Assembly: GCF_900215145.1 (NCBI RefSeq)
Contig: NZ_OBDO01000001.1
Location: 372,001-436,000, forward strand
DNA from: Geodermatophilus sabuli
Lineage (GTDB): Bacteria; Actinomycetota; Actinomycetes; Mycobacteriales; Geodermatophilaceae
DNA: 64,000 bases
Direction of reading: 5' to 3'
In this document: positions 1 to 10,626 of the stretch, in pieces
Position numbering within the stretch: the first letter of the stretch is position 1
Layout: every line of letters starts with the position of its first letter
The notes under the pieces: generated by a model
Seen by the model: the letters and a program-made list of their open reading frames with translations, nothing else
The model's database searches: none
Told to the model about the DNA's origin: nothing
Position numbers and translations under genes: made by a program

Positions 1-1
1 C

Positions 2-2374
<2,373 letters not shown>

Positions 2375-2518
2375 AAGCGGACCCGGGTGCCCCACGCCTC
2401 GCCGGCTCGGCGCGGGCCCCTGCACCGGGGCCGGGAACGCCTGTGGCGCGGCCGGGGTGGGCCGACGCACGGTCCCCGGACGCCCCGTACCGACAGCGGC
2501 GCGTGGTACCCATGACGC

Positions 2519-3148
2519 GTGGCGGTGCGTGCGGGGAGCCTGGTGGGCCGGGCGGTCGGCGCCGCCGTCCTGGCGTTCTTCCTGCTCGTCGTCTCCACCG
2601 CCACGGCCATCTGGTGGACGGCGCGGCAGGACTCCCGGCCGGCGTCGGACGCGATCGTCGTGCTCGGGTCGGCCCAGTACAACGGCGTCCCGTCGTCGAT
2701 CTTCGAGGCCCGGCTGGAGCACGCGCTGCGGCTGTACGAGGCCGGCGTCGCGCCGGTGATCGTGACCGTCGGGGGCAAGGCCGCCGGCGACCAGTTCACC
2801 GAGGCCGAGGCCGGGCGGGACTACCTGGCCGAGGCCGGCGTGCCGGGGGACGCGTTGCTGCCGGTGCAGGAGGGCGTCGACACGCTGGAGAGCATGCGCG
2901 CGGTCTCCGCGGCGTTCGACGAGCGCGGCTGGGGCTCGGCGGTGCTGGTCACCGATCCGTGGCACGCCATGCGGGCGGAGCGGATGGCCGAGGACGCCGG
3001 CATCGCCGCGGACAGCTCGCCCACCCGCCAGGGCCCGGCGGTGCAGACCCGCACCACGCAGTTCCGCTACATCCTGCGCGAGACGGCGGCGTACCTGCTC
3101 TACCGCGCGACCGGCGAGAGCGTCGCCGGCGCGCCCGGGATCGGCTGA
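2519..3148 (+). CDS. YdcF family (DUF218) membrane-anchored protein
   Basis: This 209-residue protein has an N-terminal hydrophobic segment (residues about 8-30), likely a signal anchor, followed by a DUF218/YdcF domain. Visible family marks are DAIVVLGSAQYNG at the domain start, GGKAAGDQFTEAE, and VTDPWHAMRAERMAEDAG. Related proteins such as SanA and YdcF are linked to envelope functions, but the reaction is not established. GTG at 2519 is the first start in frame that keeps the whole anchor; an ATG at 2512 is in another frame. The next gene starts 10 bp downstream, so the two are probably cotranscribed. Confidence 0.85.
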   Translation: MAVRAGSLVGRAVGAAVLAFFLLVVSTATAIWWTARQDSRPASDAIVVLGSAQYNGVPSSIFEARLEHALRLYEAGVAPVIVTVGGKAAGDQFTEAEAGRDYLAEAGVPGDALLPVQEGVDTLESMRAVSAAFDERGWGSAVLVTDPWHAMRAERMAEDAGIAADSSPTRQGPAVQTRTTQFRYILRETAAYLLYRATGESVAGAPGIG

Positions 3149-3157
3149 GGAGGGCCC

Positions 3158-3667
3158 GTGCTGGTACTCGGGAAGGCCGGCTCGGCCGGAGTCGGCAAGG
3201 GTGTGCTGCCCGTGCTGCGCGACGACGTCGTCGTCGCCACGCTGCGGGCGTCGACCTGGAAGGAGGCGGCCACGGCCGTCGTCGGTGACCGCGAGTGGGT
3301 GCTCGCCAGGCGCAAGAGGGAACTCACCGGCCGCTGGGCGGCCGACCCGGAGGACACCGCCCGCCTGCGGGCGCGACAGACGTCGTTCTGGAAGGGCGCC
3401 TGGGAGGCCGACCTGGAGGGGACGCCGGTGCAGGCCGAGGTGGTGTCCCGCTGGAAGGGTGGGCACCGCTACCGGGTCGGCGGTCGCGTGGTCGCCGAGA
3501 CCGGGACGACCGGCGGCTGGTCGCCGCGGCCGACGCTGACCGCGGAGGAGTCGCTGCCGCTGGACCACCAGGTCTTCCTGCTGTGGCTGGCGCTGGTGAT
3601 GGGCCGCCGCGACCAGGCGGCGACGACGGCCGCCGTCACCGGTGGCGCCGTGGCCGGGAGCAGCTGA
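3158..3667 (+). CDS. Conserved hypothetical protein upstream of dnaG
   Basis: I do not recognise this 169-residue protein. It is rich in Trp, Arg and Val (KGAWEADLEG, SRWKGGHRYRVGG), which suggests a small beta-rich domain, with a helical C-terminus (LDHQVFLLWLALVMGRR) and no signal peptide. GTG 3158 follows a strong GAGGAGGG ribosome-binding site at about 3147-3154. Its TGA overlaps the dnaG ATG (ATGA at 3667), so the genes are translationally coupled. Its position suggests a household role linked to dnaG expression only by genomic context. Confidence 0.75.
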   Translation: MLVLGKAGSAGVGKGVLPVLRDDVVVATLRASTWKEAATAVVGDREWVLARRKRELTGRWAADPEDTARLRARQTSFWKGAWEADLEGTPVQAEVVSRWKGGHRYRVGGRVVAETGTTGGWSPRPTLTAEESLPLDHQVFLLWLALVMGRRDQAATTAAVTGGAVAGSS

Positions 3668-5550
3668 TGGCCGGCCGGGGACGCATCCGCGCCGCGGACA
3701 TCGCGCTGGTCCGCGAGCGCAGCAAGATCGACGAGATCGTCGGCGAGCACCTGCAGCTCAAGCGCGCGGGTGGCGGCAGCCTGAAGGGCCTCTGCCCGTT
3801 CCACGACGAGAAGTCGCCGTCCTTCCACGTCACCCCGTCGAGAAATCTGTTCCATTGTTTTGGTTGCGGAGTCGGCGGAGATGTCATTTCTTTCATCCAG
3901 CAGATCGACCATCTGAGTTTCACCGAGGCGGTCGAGCTGCTGGCCGGGCGGGCCAACGTCGAGCTGCACTACGAGGACGACGGAGGCCGGCCCACGGGGG
4001 CGCCGTCCCGGGAACAGACCGGGCAGCGGGCCCGGTTGGTCGCGGCCAACACCGCCGCGGCGGCCTTCTACGCCGAGCAGCTCGGCACGCCCGAGGCGGC
4101 GCCGGCCCGGCAGTTCCTCGCCGACCGCGGCTTCGACCGGCAGGTGGCGCTGGACTTCGGGTGCGGCTACGCCCCCGGCGGCTGGGATGCGCTGACCCGC
4201 CACCTGCGCGGCAAGGGCTACACCCAGCCGGAGCTGGTCACGGCCGGGCTGGCCAAGGAGTCCTCCCGCGGCACGCTGATCGACCGGTTCCACCGCCGGC
4301 TGGTCTGGCCGATCCGCGACATCACCGGCGACGTCATCGGCTTCGGCGCGCGCAAGCTGATGGACGACGACCCGGGCCCCAAGTACCTCAACACCCCGGA
4401 GACCCCGCTCTACAAGAAGAGCACCGTGCTCTACGGCGTCGACCGCGCCAAGCGCGACATCGCCCGCCGCTCCCAGGCCGTGGTGGTCGAGGGCTACACC
4501 GACGTGATGGCCTGCCACCTCGCCGGCGTCACCACCGCGGTGGCCTCGTGCGGCACGGCGTTCGGCGTCGAGCACATCGGCGTGCTGCGCCGGCTGCTGA
4601 TGGACCAGGACGAGTTCCGCGGTGAGGTCATCTACACCTTCGACGGCGACGCGGCGGGGCAGAACGCGGCGATGAAGACCTTCGCCGAGGACCAGCGGTT
4701 CGTCGGCCAGACCTTCGTCGCCGTCGAGCCCGACGGCCGTGACCCGTGCGAGCTGCGGCAGACCCACGGCGACGCGGCTGTCCGGGACCTCGTGGCCCGG
4801 CGGACGCCGCTGATCGCCTTCGTCCTGAAGACGACGTTGGCCGGCTACGACCTCGACACCGTGGAGGGCCGGGTCGCGGCGCTGGAGAAGACGGTCCCGC
4901 TGGTCGCGCAGATCAAGGACCACGCGCTGCGCCCGGCCTACGCCCGCCAGCTCGCCGGGATGATCGGCAACACCGACGAGGCCGAGGTGCTCGAGCGGGT
5001 GCGCCGGCTGACGGGGGAGGGCGCGGCACCCCAGCGCTCTCGTGCCCGCACCCCGAAACGGTCGCCGGACGACATCGCCGTGGCCGTGGAGCGTGAGGCG
5101 GTGAAGACGGCGCTGCAGGTGCCCGAGCTCGCCGGGCCGGTGTTCGACGCGATCCCGGTCGAGGCCTACACCGACCCCGACTATGCGGCGGTGGCCGCGG
5201 CGGTCGCCGGCACCGGGGGAGCGGCGGCCACCCGCGTCACCGGCCCGGCCTGGCTGGACGAGGTCGCCGCGCACTGCACCAGCGAGACCGCCCGGGCCCA
5301 GCTCACCGCGCTCGCCGTCGAGCCGCTGCGCTCGGCCCACGAGGCCGACGCCGCCTACGTGAGCGCGGTGCTGGCGCGGCTGGAGGAGATGCACACGGTG
5401 CGCCAGGTCGCCGCGCTCAAGGGTCGACTGCAGCGGATGAACCCGGTCGAGGCCGCCGACGAGTACATGAGGGCCTTCAGCCAGCTGATGGCGCTGGAAC
5501 AGCAGGCGATCTCGCTGCGGCAGCGGGCGATGGGCGGCCTGGCGCAGTGA
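3667..5550 (+). CDS. dnaG: DNA primase
   Basis: This bacterial primase synthesises RNA primers at replication forks. It has 627 residues, normal for the family. The N-terminal CHC2 zinc ribbon is intact (C43, H46, C64, C67 in CPFHDEKS...CFGCG). A primase core and a TOPRIM domain follow, with VVVEGYTDVMACH and YTFDGDAAGQ carrying the acidic metal-binding residues, then a C-terminal helicase-binding region. The ATG at 3667 overlaps the previous stop, and the following gene overlaps the dnaG stop. Codons for residues about 60-80 (3844-3907) are strikingly AT-rich compared with the rest of the gene. Confidence 0.98.
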   Translation: MAGRGRIRAADIALVRERSKIDEIVGEHLQLKRAGGGSLKGLCPFHDEKSPSFHVTPSRNLFHCFGCGVGGDVISFIQQIDHLSFTEAVELLAGRANVELHYEDDGGRPTGAPSREQTGQRARLVAANTAAAAFYAEQLGTPEAAPARQFLADRGFDRQVALDFGCGYAPGGWDALTRHLRGKGYTQPELVTAGLAKESSRGTLIDRFHRRLVWPIRDITGDVIGFGARKLMDDDPGPKYLNTPETPLYKKSTVLYGVDRAKRDIARRSQAVVVEGYTDVMACHLAGVTTAVASCGTAFGVEHIGVLRRLLMDQDEFRGEVIYTFDGDAAGQNAAMKTFAEDQRFVGQTFVAVEPDGRDPCELRQTHGDAAVRDLVARRTPLIAFVLKTTLAGYDLDTVEGRVAALEKTVPLVAQIKDHALRPAYARQLAGMIGNTDEAEVLERVRRLTGEGAAPQRSRARTPKRSPDDIAVAVEREAVKTALQVPELAGPVFDAIPVEAYTDPDYAAVAAAVAGTGGAAATRVTGPAWLDEVAAHCTSETARAQLTALAVEPLRSAHEADAAYVSAVLARLEEMHTVRQVAALKGRLQRMNPVEAADEYMRAFSQLMALEQQAISLRQRAMGGLAQ

Positions 5551-6128
5551 CGATCCTCGACCGGGTGCGCCGGCGGTTCAGCCGGCCGCCGGAGCCCGTG
5601 CGCGCCGTCGTGCTCGCGTCGAGCGATCCCGACGAGCGGGTGCTCGCCTGGGGTGCGCTGGTGCGCGAGGAGGGCTGGCTGGTCGCGACGTCGCGGGGGT
5701 TGCGCCGGGTGCCGGCCGGCCTGCCGCTGCCCGAGGCCGGGGGCGTCGGCGTCCTGCCGTGGCACGAGGTGGCCTCCGCCCGCTGGACGGCGACCGCCGA
5801 CGGTGGCGGCCGGTTCGAGGTGACCGCGCTGAGCGAGGTGGAACCGGGGGTGCAGGCGCGGCTGCCGGTGGAGCGGCACGCGCTCAGCGACGCCGGTGAC
5901 CTGCCGGCCGTCGTCCGACGGCGGGTGGACCAGACGGTGGTCGCCAGCCGGCGGGTACCGCTGCCCGGACGGGGCGAGGCGGTGCTGGTCGCGCGGCGGG
6001 TGCCCGGTCAGGCGGCGCGGGAGTGGACCGTCGTCTTCGACGACGACGCCGACCGCGGTGACCCGGTGGCGCGGGAGACCGCCCGCCAGAAGCTCGCCGA
6101 GGCCGTCGCCGCCGACCAGGTGGTCTGA
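5547..6128 (+). CDS. Conserved hypothetical protein coupled to dnaG
   Basis: This is a 193-residue protein of unknown function. The GTG start at 5547 overlaps the dnaG TGA, so translation is coupled. The chain alternates beta-like stretches (GWLVATSRGLRRVPAGLP, GVLPWHEVASARWTA, REWTVVFDDDADRG) and ends in a helix (ARQKLAEAVAADQ), which resembles a PH-like fold; that is an inference from composition only. It has no signal peptide or membrane segment. It closes the hypothetical-dnaG-hypothetical operon. Confidence 0.78.
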   Translation: MTILDRVRRRFSRPPEPVRAVVLASSDPDERVLAWGALVREEGWLVATSRGLRRVPAGLPLPEAGGVGVLPWHEVASARWTATADGGGRFEVTALSEVEPGVQARLPVERHALSDAGDLPAVVRRRVDQTVVASRRVPLPGRGEAVLVARRVPGQAAREWTVVFDDDADRGDPVARETARQKLAEAVAADQVV

Positions 6129-6157
6129 CCCGGCGCGGCTGGGTCAGCGCGCCTGGG

Positions 6158-6415
6158 TCAGCGCGGCGGGGGCACCGGCCCCGGAGCGGTGGGTCCCGTC
6201 GGGCGGTCCGGGCCGGTGTCGCGGCCCATGCGGGTCTTGACGGAGTTCACCACGGCGTCGGCACGGGCCTGGGCCATGCCTGCCACGCCCTGCAGCTGCG
6301 GGTTGTCCTTGGCGTTCGACCACGCCCTGCGGATCTGCTCGTATCGCTCCTTGCCCGCCTTCGCGCCGAGCACGTACCCGGCACCGAAGCCGGCGAGGAA
6401 GGACAGCTTCGCCAC
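6158..6415 (-). CDS. YtxH-like small membrane protein
   Basis: This 85-residue protein begins MAKLSFLAGFGAGYVLGAKAGKERYEQI. It has one short glycine-rich hydrophobic segment followed by the AGxERYEQIR repeat-like helix typical of actinobacterial YtxH-domain proteins, then a Pro-rich tail. The function is unknown; relatives are stress-related membrane proteins. GTG at 6415 is chosen because AGGAGG lies six bases upstream (complement of 6421-6426). It is convergent with the dnaG operon and 30 bp from it. Confidence 0.82.
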   Translation of the reverse strand: MAKLSFLAGFGAGYVLGAKAGKERYEQIRRAWSNAKDNPQLQGVAGMAQARADAVVNSVKTRMGRDTGPDRPTGPTAPGPVPPPR

Positions 6416-6553
6416 GGGGACCTCCTGCTGGATCGGGGGAACGGATGGTCACCGTAGCCGTGACCCGGGGCGACGCGCGACGTGAAGGCCCCTGCGCCGG
6501 GCTCGGGACGGCGTCGGGTACTCTCGTCCCTGCGCGCGGGTCCGTCCCGCCCA

Positions 6554-6626
6554 TCCCCCGTAGCTCAATTGGCAGAGCATGCGACTGTTAATCGCAGGGT
6601 TACTGGTTCGAGTCCAGTCGGGGGAG
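6554..6626 (+). tRNA. tRNA-Asn (anticodon GUU)
   Basis: The 73-nt cloverleaf is complete. The acceptor TCCCCCG (6554-6560) pairs with CGGGGGA (6619-6625), the D-arm is GCTC/GAGC, the anticodon stem is TGCGA/TCGCA around CTGTTAA (anticodon GTT), and the T-arm is ACTGG/CCAGT around TTCGAGT. CCA is not encoded. The sequence to its right looks foreign, so this tRNA may be an old island integration point, although no duplicated copy of its 3' end was found in the window. Confidence 0.96.
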
Positions 6627-7011
6627 CATCACCGCAGGTCAGGGGCCTGCCTTGGCGTTAGCGCGGCTAACTGACCCCATTTGTCCCCACTTCTCGTATC
6701 TGGTCAGCCCTTGATCCCGGTCGTGGTCGTGGGCGAGGGCCGTAGCTGTGGGCGAGGGTGCCGTGACCTCAAGGCCTCGCGTGTGCGTGTCGCTCAGCCC
6801 GCCGGCAAGAGGTGTGTGGCACTTGATCTTGTGAACCTGCAGTCGGGATGACGGGGCATTGGTCAGACTCCTGGTCGACGCAGGACAGTGGTGGCCGGTT
6901 GGCGAGGGCGTTGCAGTGCGTCTGCAGGCGGCTTCAGCGACGCCTGCGGGTGAGGCCGAGTCAAAACGCGAGGCCCGTCTTCGCGTCACTAGCACCTCGC
7001 AGCCTCGCGCC
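6627..7011. other. Gene-free stretch right of tRNA-Asn
   Basis: I see no convincing gene in these 385 bases. It contains one copy (6813-6830) of an 18-bp sequence that recurs at 19705-19722, downstream of the IS110 remnant. It probably represents decayed mobile-element DNA next to the tRNA. Confidence 0.5.
6813..6830 (+). repeat. 18-bp dispersed repeat, copy 1
   Basis: TGTGTGGCACTTGATCTT here matches TGTGTGGCACATGATCTT at 19705-19722 in 17 of 18 positions. It may be the end of a decayed insertion element. Confidence 0.4.
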
Positions 7012-7585
7012 GTGACACAGACGTGGGGTGTACCGGTCGAAGTGGAGAAGGCGCTCGCCTGGCCGGTAGAGCAAGTTGCGCTGCACCTGTTGCGGAATTA
7101 CCAGCGGACGAGTGTTCAGCCGGACCGCCGCAGCGAGCTGATCTACGCCCGGCAGGCGTACCACAGGAACGGCGTGCCAGAGGCGCAGGCCAGTTCGGTG
7201 ATCCGCGCCCTCGCCGAGGCCTTCGACTGGCTCGTCCTCCATGGCCTGCTGTCGGAGGATCCTCCTCCGAACAACAACGGACACTTCATCACGCGCAAGG
7301 GCCGGGAAGTCTTGGAGTCGACTGCTGGGCCCGCCTTGCTGCGGGCTCAAGTGCGGCTGGTTATCGATTTGCACCCGAGCATCGCTCAGCGAGTCCGGAG
7401 CCAGGTTCCTGCTGGGGGAGTACGAGCTGGCTGTTGATGAACCTGTTTCAGGGCGGATCGGCGTGTTCAAGAACCCGCCGAGCCATCGGCAGGTTGACTA
7501 CAGCGACCCCACGCTGGCCTCGGAAGTCGTGCTGTTGGCCGACCTGCTCCTGCGGATCCTCGACACGAGGGCTCCGACCGTGTGA
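7012..7585 (+). pseudogene. Broken TIGR02391/Ymh-type protein
   Basis: Frame 1 from GTG 7012 encodes a helical N-terminal region and the start of the family domain (VIDLHPSIAQRVRSQ). Near 7400 the homology jumps to another frame (FLLGEYELAV, then GVFKNPPSHRQVDYSDP, VLLADLLLRILD to the stop at 7585). In intact members about 40 residues separate LLGEYELAV from the FKNPPSHR motif; here they are nearly adjacent. The gene therefore carries both a frameshift and an internal deletion. Such proteins are common on mobile islands and phage-defence loci; the function is uncertain and this copy should be inactive. Confidence 0.65.
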
Positions 7586-7844
7586 GGAGCGTGCAACCGC
7601 GCCGTGCTTGAAGGCATCGATCACGCCCCTTCGTGCCTGATGACGGTGACACCCGTCTCGCGGCGCGGAAGCCAAACGAACCTTCAGCCCCTCGATCTGG
7701 ATGCGGAACTTCTTGATCTCCCACCCTCGATGTCCCGGAAGCCGATGAGGACTGCCTGCTGCCGTCGTCCGGGCTCGTTCGGTATCCCGGTCGACCTGCA
7801 CTGATGGACTCGGGTGAACGTGAAGGAACATGCAGCCGACGGCT
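7586..7844. other. Gene-free stretch
   Basis: No reading frame here has recognisable protein features. With 7845-8128 it forms a 543-bp gap between the broken TIGR02391 gene and the flavoprotein gene. That gap also holds the tRNA-like relic and a hairpin. Confidence 0.45.
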
Positions 7845-7883
7845 GGGGTCAAGGGGTCGCAGGTTCGAATCCTGACTGCCCAA
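7845..7883 (+). repeat. tRNA 3'-end relic, left copy (possible att half-site)
   Basis: GGGGTCAAGGGGTCGCAGG, TTCGAAT, CCTG and a following acceptor-like GCCC look like the variable loop, T-arm and acceptor strand of a tRNA, with no 5' half nearby. Twenty-two bases (7845-7866) are identical to 18518-18539, where a similar relic occurs in the same orientation. The pair encloses the aromatic-degradation block, as attL and attR would. Confidence 0.55.
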
Positions 7884-7901
7884 CGGTGGGAAACCGCAGC
7901 A

Positions 7902-7936
7902 CAGGGGCCGTTCCGGAGCGTCCGGAACGGCCCCTG
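7902..7936. terminator. Perfect 16-bp hairpin
   Basis: Arms 7902-7917 and 7921-7936 are perfectly complementary (CAGGGGCCGTTCCGGA and its reverse complement) around a 3-nt loop. It lies 19 bp right of the tRNA-like relic and could end transcription from either side, including the minus-strand flavoprotein gene. Confidence 0.75.
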
Positions 7937-8128
7937 ACTGCTCTCCGACGGGCGATGTGAGCACCACGAGGCCACGCCAACCCGTCCAGGATGGGTGTCG
8001 GGCTGGCCGACTTCCGCCGACCTGCGCTGCCCGCGCCGGTCAGACTCGGAAGCGCGCGCCGCACTCGTGCACCGCGTGCCGGCCAACTGGGCGGCGATGA
8101 CCCGGGAAAGGGGTCGACCGTCGAGGTG

Positions 8129-9334
8129 TCACACAGCGGCTCCCGCCTCTGCTGTGTCGGGGTCGTAGGCATAGATCCAGCCGCTCTGGACCAGGGGGTC
8201 CGCGGCGGCCAGCGCGGCATCGCGGGCCTCCTGCTCGGGGCCGTCGGGCAGGTGGTTCACGTGCGCACGGGCGTGGCTGATCTCCTGCAGCCGGGTGGTG
8301 CGCCCGATCCGCAGCGACTGGTACCGCTGCAGCGCGCGGGCCGGGGCGGCCGGGTCGTCGGCGAGGCAGCGGGCCAGCACGGCGGCGTCCTCGATGGACT
8401 GCGCGGCGCCCTGGGCGAAGAAGGGGAACATCGGGTGGGCGGCGTCGCCGAGGAGCGTGACGGGGCCACGGCTCCAGCGGTCGAGCGGCTCGCGGTCCAG
8501 CAGGGCCCAGCGGCCCGGGGTGCCGGCCTGCCGGATGAGGTCCTGCAGGCGGGGGTCCCAGCCGGCGAACTCGGCGAGGAACTCCTCCACGGTGGCGGTG
8601 GCGCTCCAGGACTCGACGGTGAAGTCCCCGGCCGGGGCGAACGCCACCAGGTTGACCGCGTTCCCGCCGGAGACCGGGTAGTGCACCAGGTGGTGGTCGG
8701 GGCCGATCCACAGCGTCTGCGCGCGACGGCGGGCGAAGTCGGGGGCCTGGTCGGCCGGCACGAGGGCGCGGAACGCGGACATGCCCGAGTACGTCGCGGG
8801 GGAGGGCTCGGTCACCACCCCCCGCACGGTCGAGTGCACCCCATCCGCACCGATCACGACGTCGGCCTCGACGGAGGTGCCGTCGGTGAAGGTCAGCACG
8901 GCGGAGTCGCCGTGGATCGAGATGGCGGTGCAGCGCCGTCCCAGCTGGACCGCGCCCGTAGGCACGGCCGACGAGATGGCGCTCAGCAGGTCGGCCCGGT
9001 GGACGGTGTAGGTGCGCTCGCCGTACAGGCGTTCGCAGGAGCCGGCCAGGTCCTCGGCGGACAGCACCCGGCCGTCGGCCCAGCGGCGGAACTCCCATCC
9101 CACGTCCAGCGGGACCGCGCGGTCGAGCAACGCGTCCAGGGCGCCCAGCCGGCGCACGAGGCGGACGGCGTTGGGCGCCAGGACCAGGCCTGCGCCGACC
9201 TCCTTGAGCTCCTGGGCCTGCTCGTAGACCACCGCGGGCAGGCCTGCTCGGTGGAGGAAGGCAGCGGCCGCGAGGCCACCGATGCCGCCGCCGACGATGG
9301 CGATGCGTGGTGTGCCGGCAGACGAAGCGACCAT
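8129..9334 (-). CDS. FAD-dependent salicylate-hydroxylase-type monooxygenase
   Basis: This is a 401-residue group A flavoprotein. It has the Rossmann GGGIGG (residues 15-20), DVVIGADGVHSTVR (the DG motif) and LLGDAAHPMFPFFAQGAAQ (the GD motif). It most resembles enzymes such as salicylate, 3-hydroxybenzoate and 2,4-dihydroxybenzoate hydroxylases. With hydroxyquinol dioxygenase and maleylacetate reductase just upstream, a plausible role is oxidative decarboxylation of a dihydroxybenzoate to hydroxyquinol; that is inference. ATG 9334 is chosen because the frame continues far upstream without family homology. A 152-bp gap separates it from macA, and an IclR-type motif lies upstream. Confidence 0.88.
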   Translation of the reverse strand: MVASSAGTPRIAIVGGGIGGLAAAAFLHRAGLPAVVYEQAQELKEVGAGLVLAPNAVRLVRRLGALDALLDRAVPLDVGWEFRRWADGRVLSAEDLAGSCERLYGERTYTVHRADLLSAISSAVPTGAVQLGRRCTAISIHGDSAVLTFTDGTSVEADVVIGADGVHSTVRGVVTEPSPATYSGMSAFRALVPADQAPDFARRRAQTLWIGPDHHLVHYPVSGGNAVNLVAFAPAGDFTVESWSATATVEEFLAEFAGWDPRLQDLIRQAGTPGRWALLDREPLDRWSRGPVTLLGDAAHPMFPFFAQGAAQSIEDAAVLARCLADDPAAPARALQRYQSLRIGRTTRLQEISHARAHVNHLPDGPEQEARDAALAAADPLVQSGWIYAYDPDTAEAGAAV

Positions 9335-9486
9335 CGCGGTGTGAGCTCCCTCTTCGGTGATGGGGACGTTGTCGGTTGCGTGCGGATCTGCAGGTCGGTC
9401 AGGTGCGCGGCGGAGCAGTGCCTGTCGGCTGGGCTCGTGGAGCTGGAGCGGCAGGGGCGCGGAGGCAACTCCTCGGGGCGGACCGG

Positions 9487-10626
9487 TCACCCTGGGGACC
9501 CGGTACGAGCCGATGGTCGGCGGACGGGACCCGGCTGGGAATCGTCGTGTCCATCCGACGAACGGGACGGTGGAGCGCCGGTCCACGCCGCACGGAGCAG
9601 GTCCTCGACGCCGGCGGCCGTGACCGGGCGGGGATTGGCGTACGGGCGCTCGGCCGCGAGCGCGGCGACGCGGGGGACGTCGTCCTCGGCCATGCCGAGT
9701 TCCCGCAGGGAGCGTGGGGCGTCGAGCCGGCCGGCGAGCTCCCACAGCTCCCGCGCCGGGTCCGGCACGCCGCCCAGCGCCCGGGTGAGTGCGGCGACCG
9801 CGTCCGGGGCGGCCGGGGAGTTGTAGGCGAGCGCGTGCGGCAGGACGACGGTGTGTGTCTGCGCGTGCGGGAGGTCGAGGGTGCCGCCCAGGGTGTGGCA
9901 GAGCTTGTGGTGCAGCGACATCGTCGTGGCGGCCAGCACCGCCCCGCACAACCAGGCCCCGTACTGCGCCTCCCCGCGGGCGTCGAGGTCTCCGCCGTCG
10001 GCGACCACCCGGGGCAGCGCGGCGGCCAGCGCCCGGGTGCCCTCCTCGGCCATCAGCGAGACGATCGGCGTCGCGTCGGGGGCGTACAGGCTCTCGACGG
10101 CGTGCGCGATTGCGTTCATCCCGCTGGTCGCCGACAACCCGGCGGGCAGGGAGAGGGTGAGCTCCGGGTCGTACAGCACGCTCCTCGGCAGCACCCGGAG
10201 ATCCCGGCCGGTCCGCTTCTGCCCGCCCTCGGTCAGCCCCCAGACCGGGGTCATCTCCGACCCGGCGTAGGTCGTCGGCACGGCGATGACCGGCAGGTCG
10301 TGCTCCAGCGCGATGGCCTTGCCCAGCCCGACCGCCGACCCGCCGCCCACGGCGACACAGCCGTCGGCGCCCAGCTCGGCGGCCAGCTCGCGGGCCCGCC
10401 GGGCGACCTCGACCGGCACGTGCATGCGCGCCTCGGGCAGCACACCGGCCGCGCGGTCGCCGAGCGCGTCGGCGACCTGCTTGCCGGTGACCTCCTGCTC
10501 CGGGGAGCAGAGCACGAGCACCCGGGTCAGGCCGAGGGCCGCGACCTCATCGGGCAGTGCGGCGAGCGAGCCGGGGCCGAACACCACCCGCATGGGCAGC
10601 GCGGAGTAGGTGAACGGGGCGATCAC
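9487..10626 (-). CDS. macA: Maleylacetate reductase
   Basis: The enzyme reduces maleylacetate to 3-oxoadipate with NAD(P)H. It is an iron-containing alcohol-dehydrogenase-like protein of 379 residues with GGGSAVGLGKAIAL and VPTTYAGSEMTPVWG (nucleotide binding) and HHKLCHTLGG (metal region). The GTG at 10626 overlaps the dioxygenase stop (GTGA), so the two are translationally coupled. The C-terminus runs about 28 residues past the usual end (SRSSDGHDDSQP...), and an operator-like motif for the next gene lies inside that tail. Function is well supported by both sequence and neighbours. Confidence 0.93.
   Translation of the reverse strand: MIAPFTYSALPMRVVFGPGSLAALPDEVAALGLTRVLVLCSPEQEVTGKQVADALGDRAAGVLPEARMHVPVEVARRARELAAELGADGCVAVGGGSAVGLGKAIALEHDLPVIAVPTTYAGSEMTPVWGLTEGGQKRTGRDLRVLPRSVLYDPELTLSLPAGLSATSGMNAIAHAVESLYAPDATPIVSLMAEEGTRALAAALPRVVADGGDLDARGEAQYGAWLCGAVLAATTMSLHHKLCHTLGGTLDLPHAQTHTVVLPHALAYNSPAAPDAVAALTRALGGVPDPARELWELAGRLDAPRSLRELGMAEDDVPRVAALAAERPYANPRPVTAAGVEDLLRAAWTGAPPSRSSDGHDDSQPGPVRRPSARTGSPG
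9549..9564 (+). promoter_or_regulatory. IclR-type operator candidate 1
   Basis: TGTCCATCCGACGAAC matches TGTCCATCCAATGAAC at 14742-14757 in 14 of 16 positions. It lies 215 bp upstream of the flavoprotein start and inside the macA 3' end. The IclR gene at 17110 is the likely reader. Confidence 0.5.

Noticed and set aside
3469-5394. Long minus-strand open frame (641 codons) across dnaG
   Set aside because: It is antisense to an unmistakable DNA primase and has no family motifs; long antisense frames are common at this GC content.
7849-8220. Minus-strand frame ending in GFEPATP, with a similar one at 18522-18824
   Set aside because: That ending is the usual false translation of a tRNA T-arm on the opposite strand; it supports the tRNA relics, not proteins.
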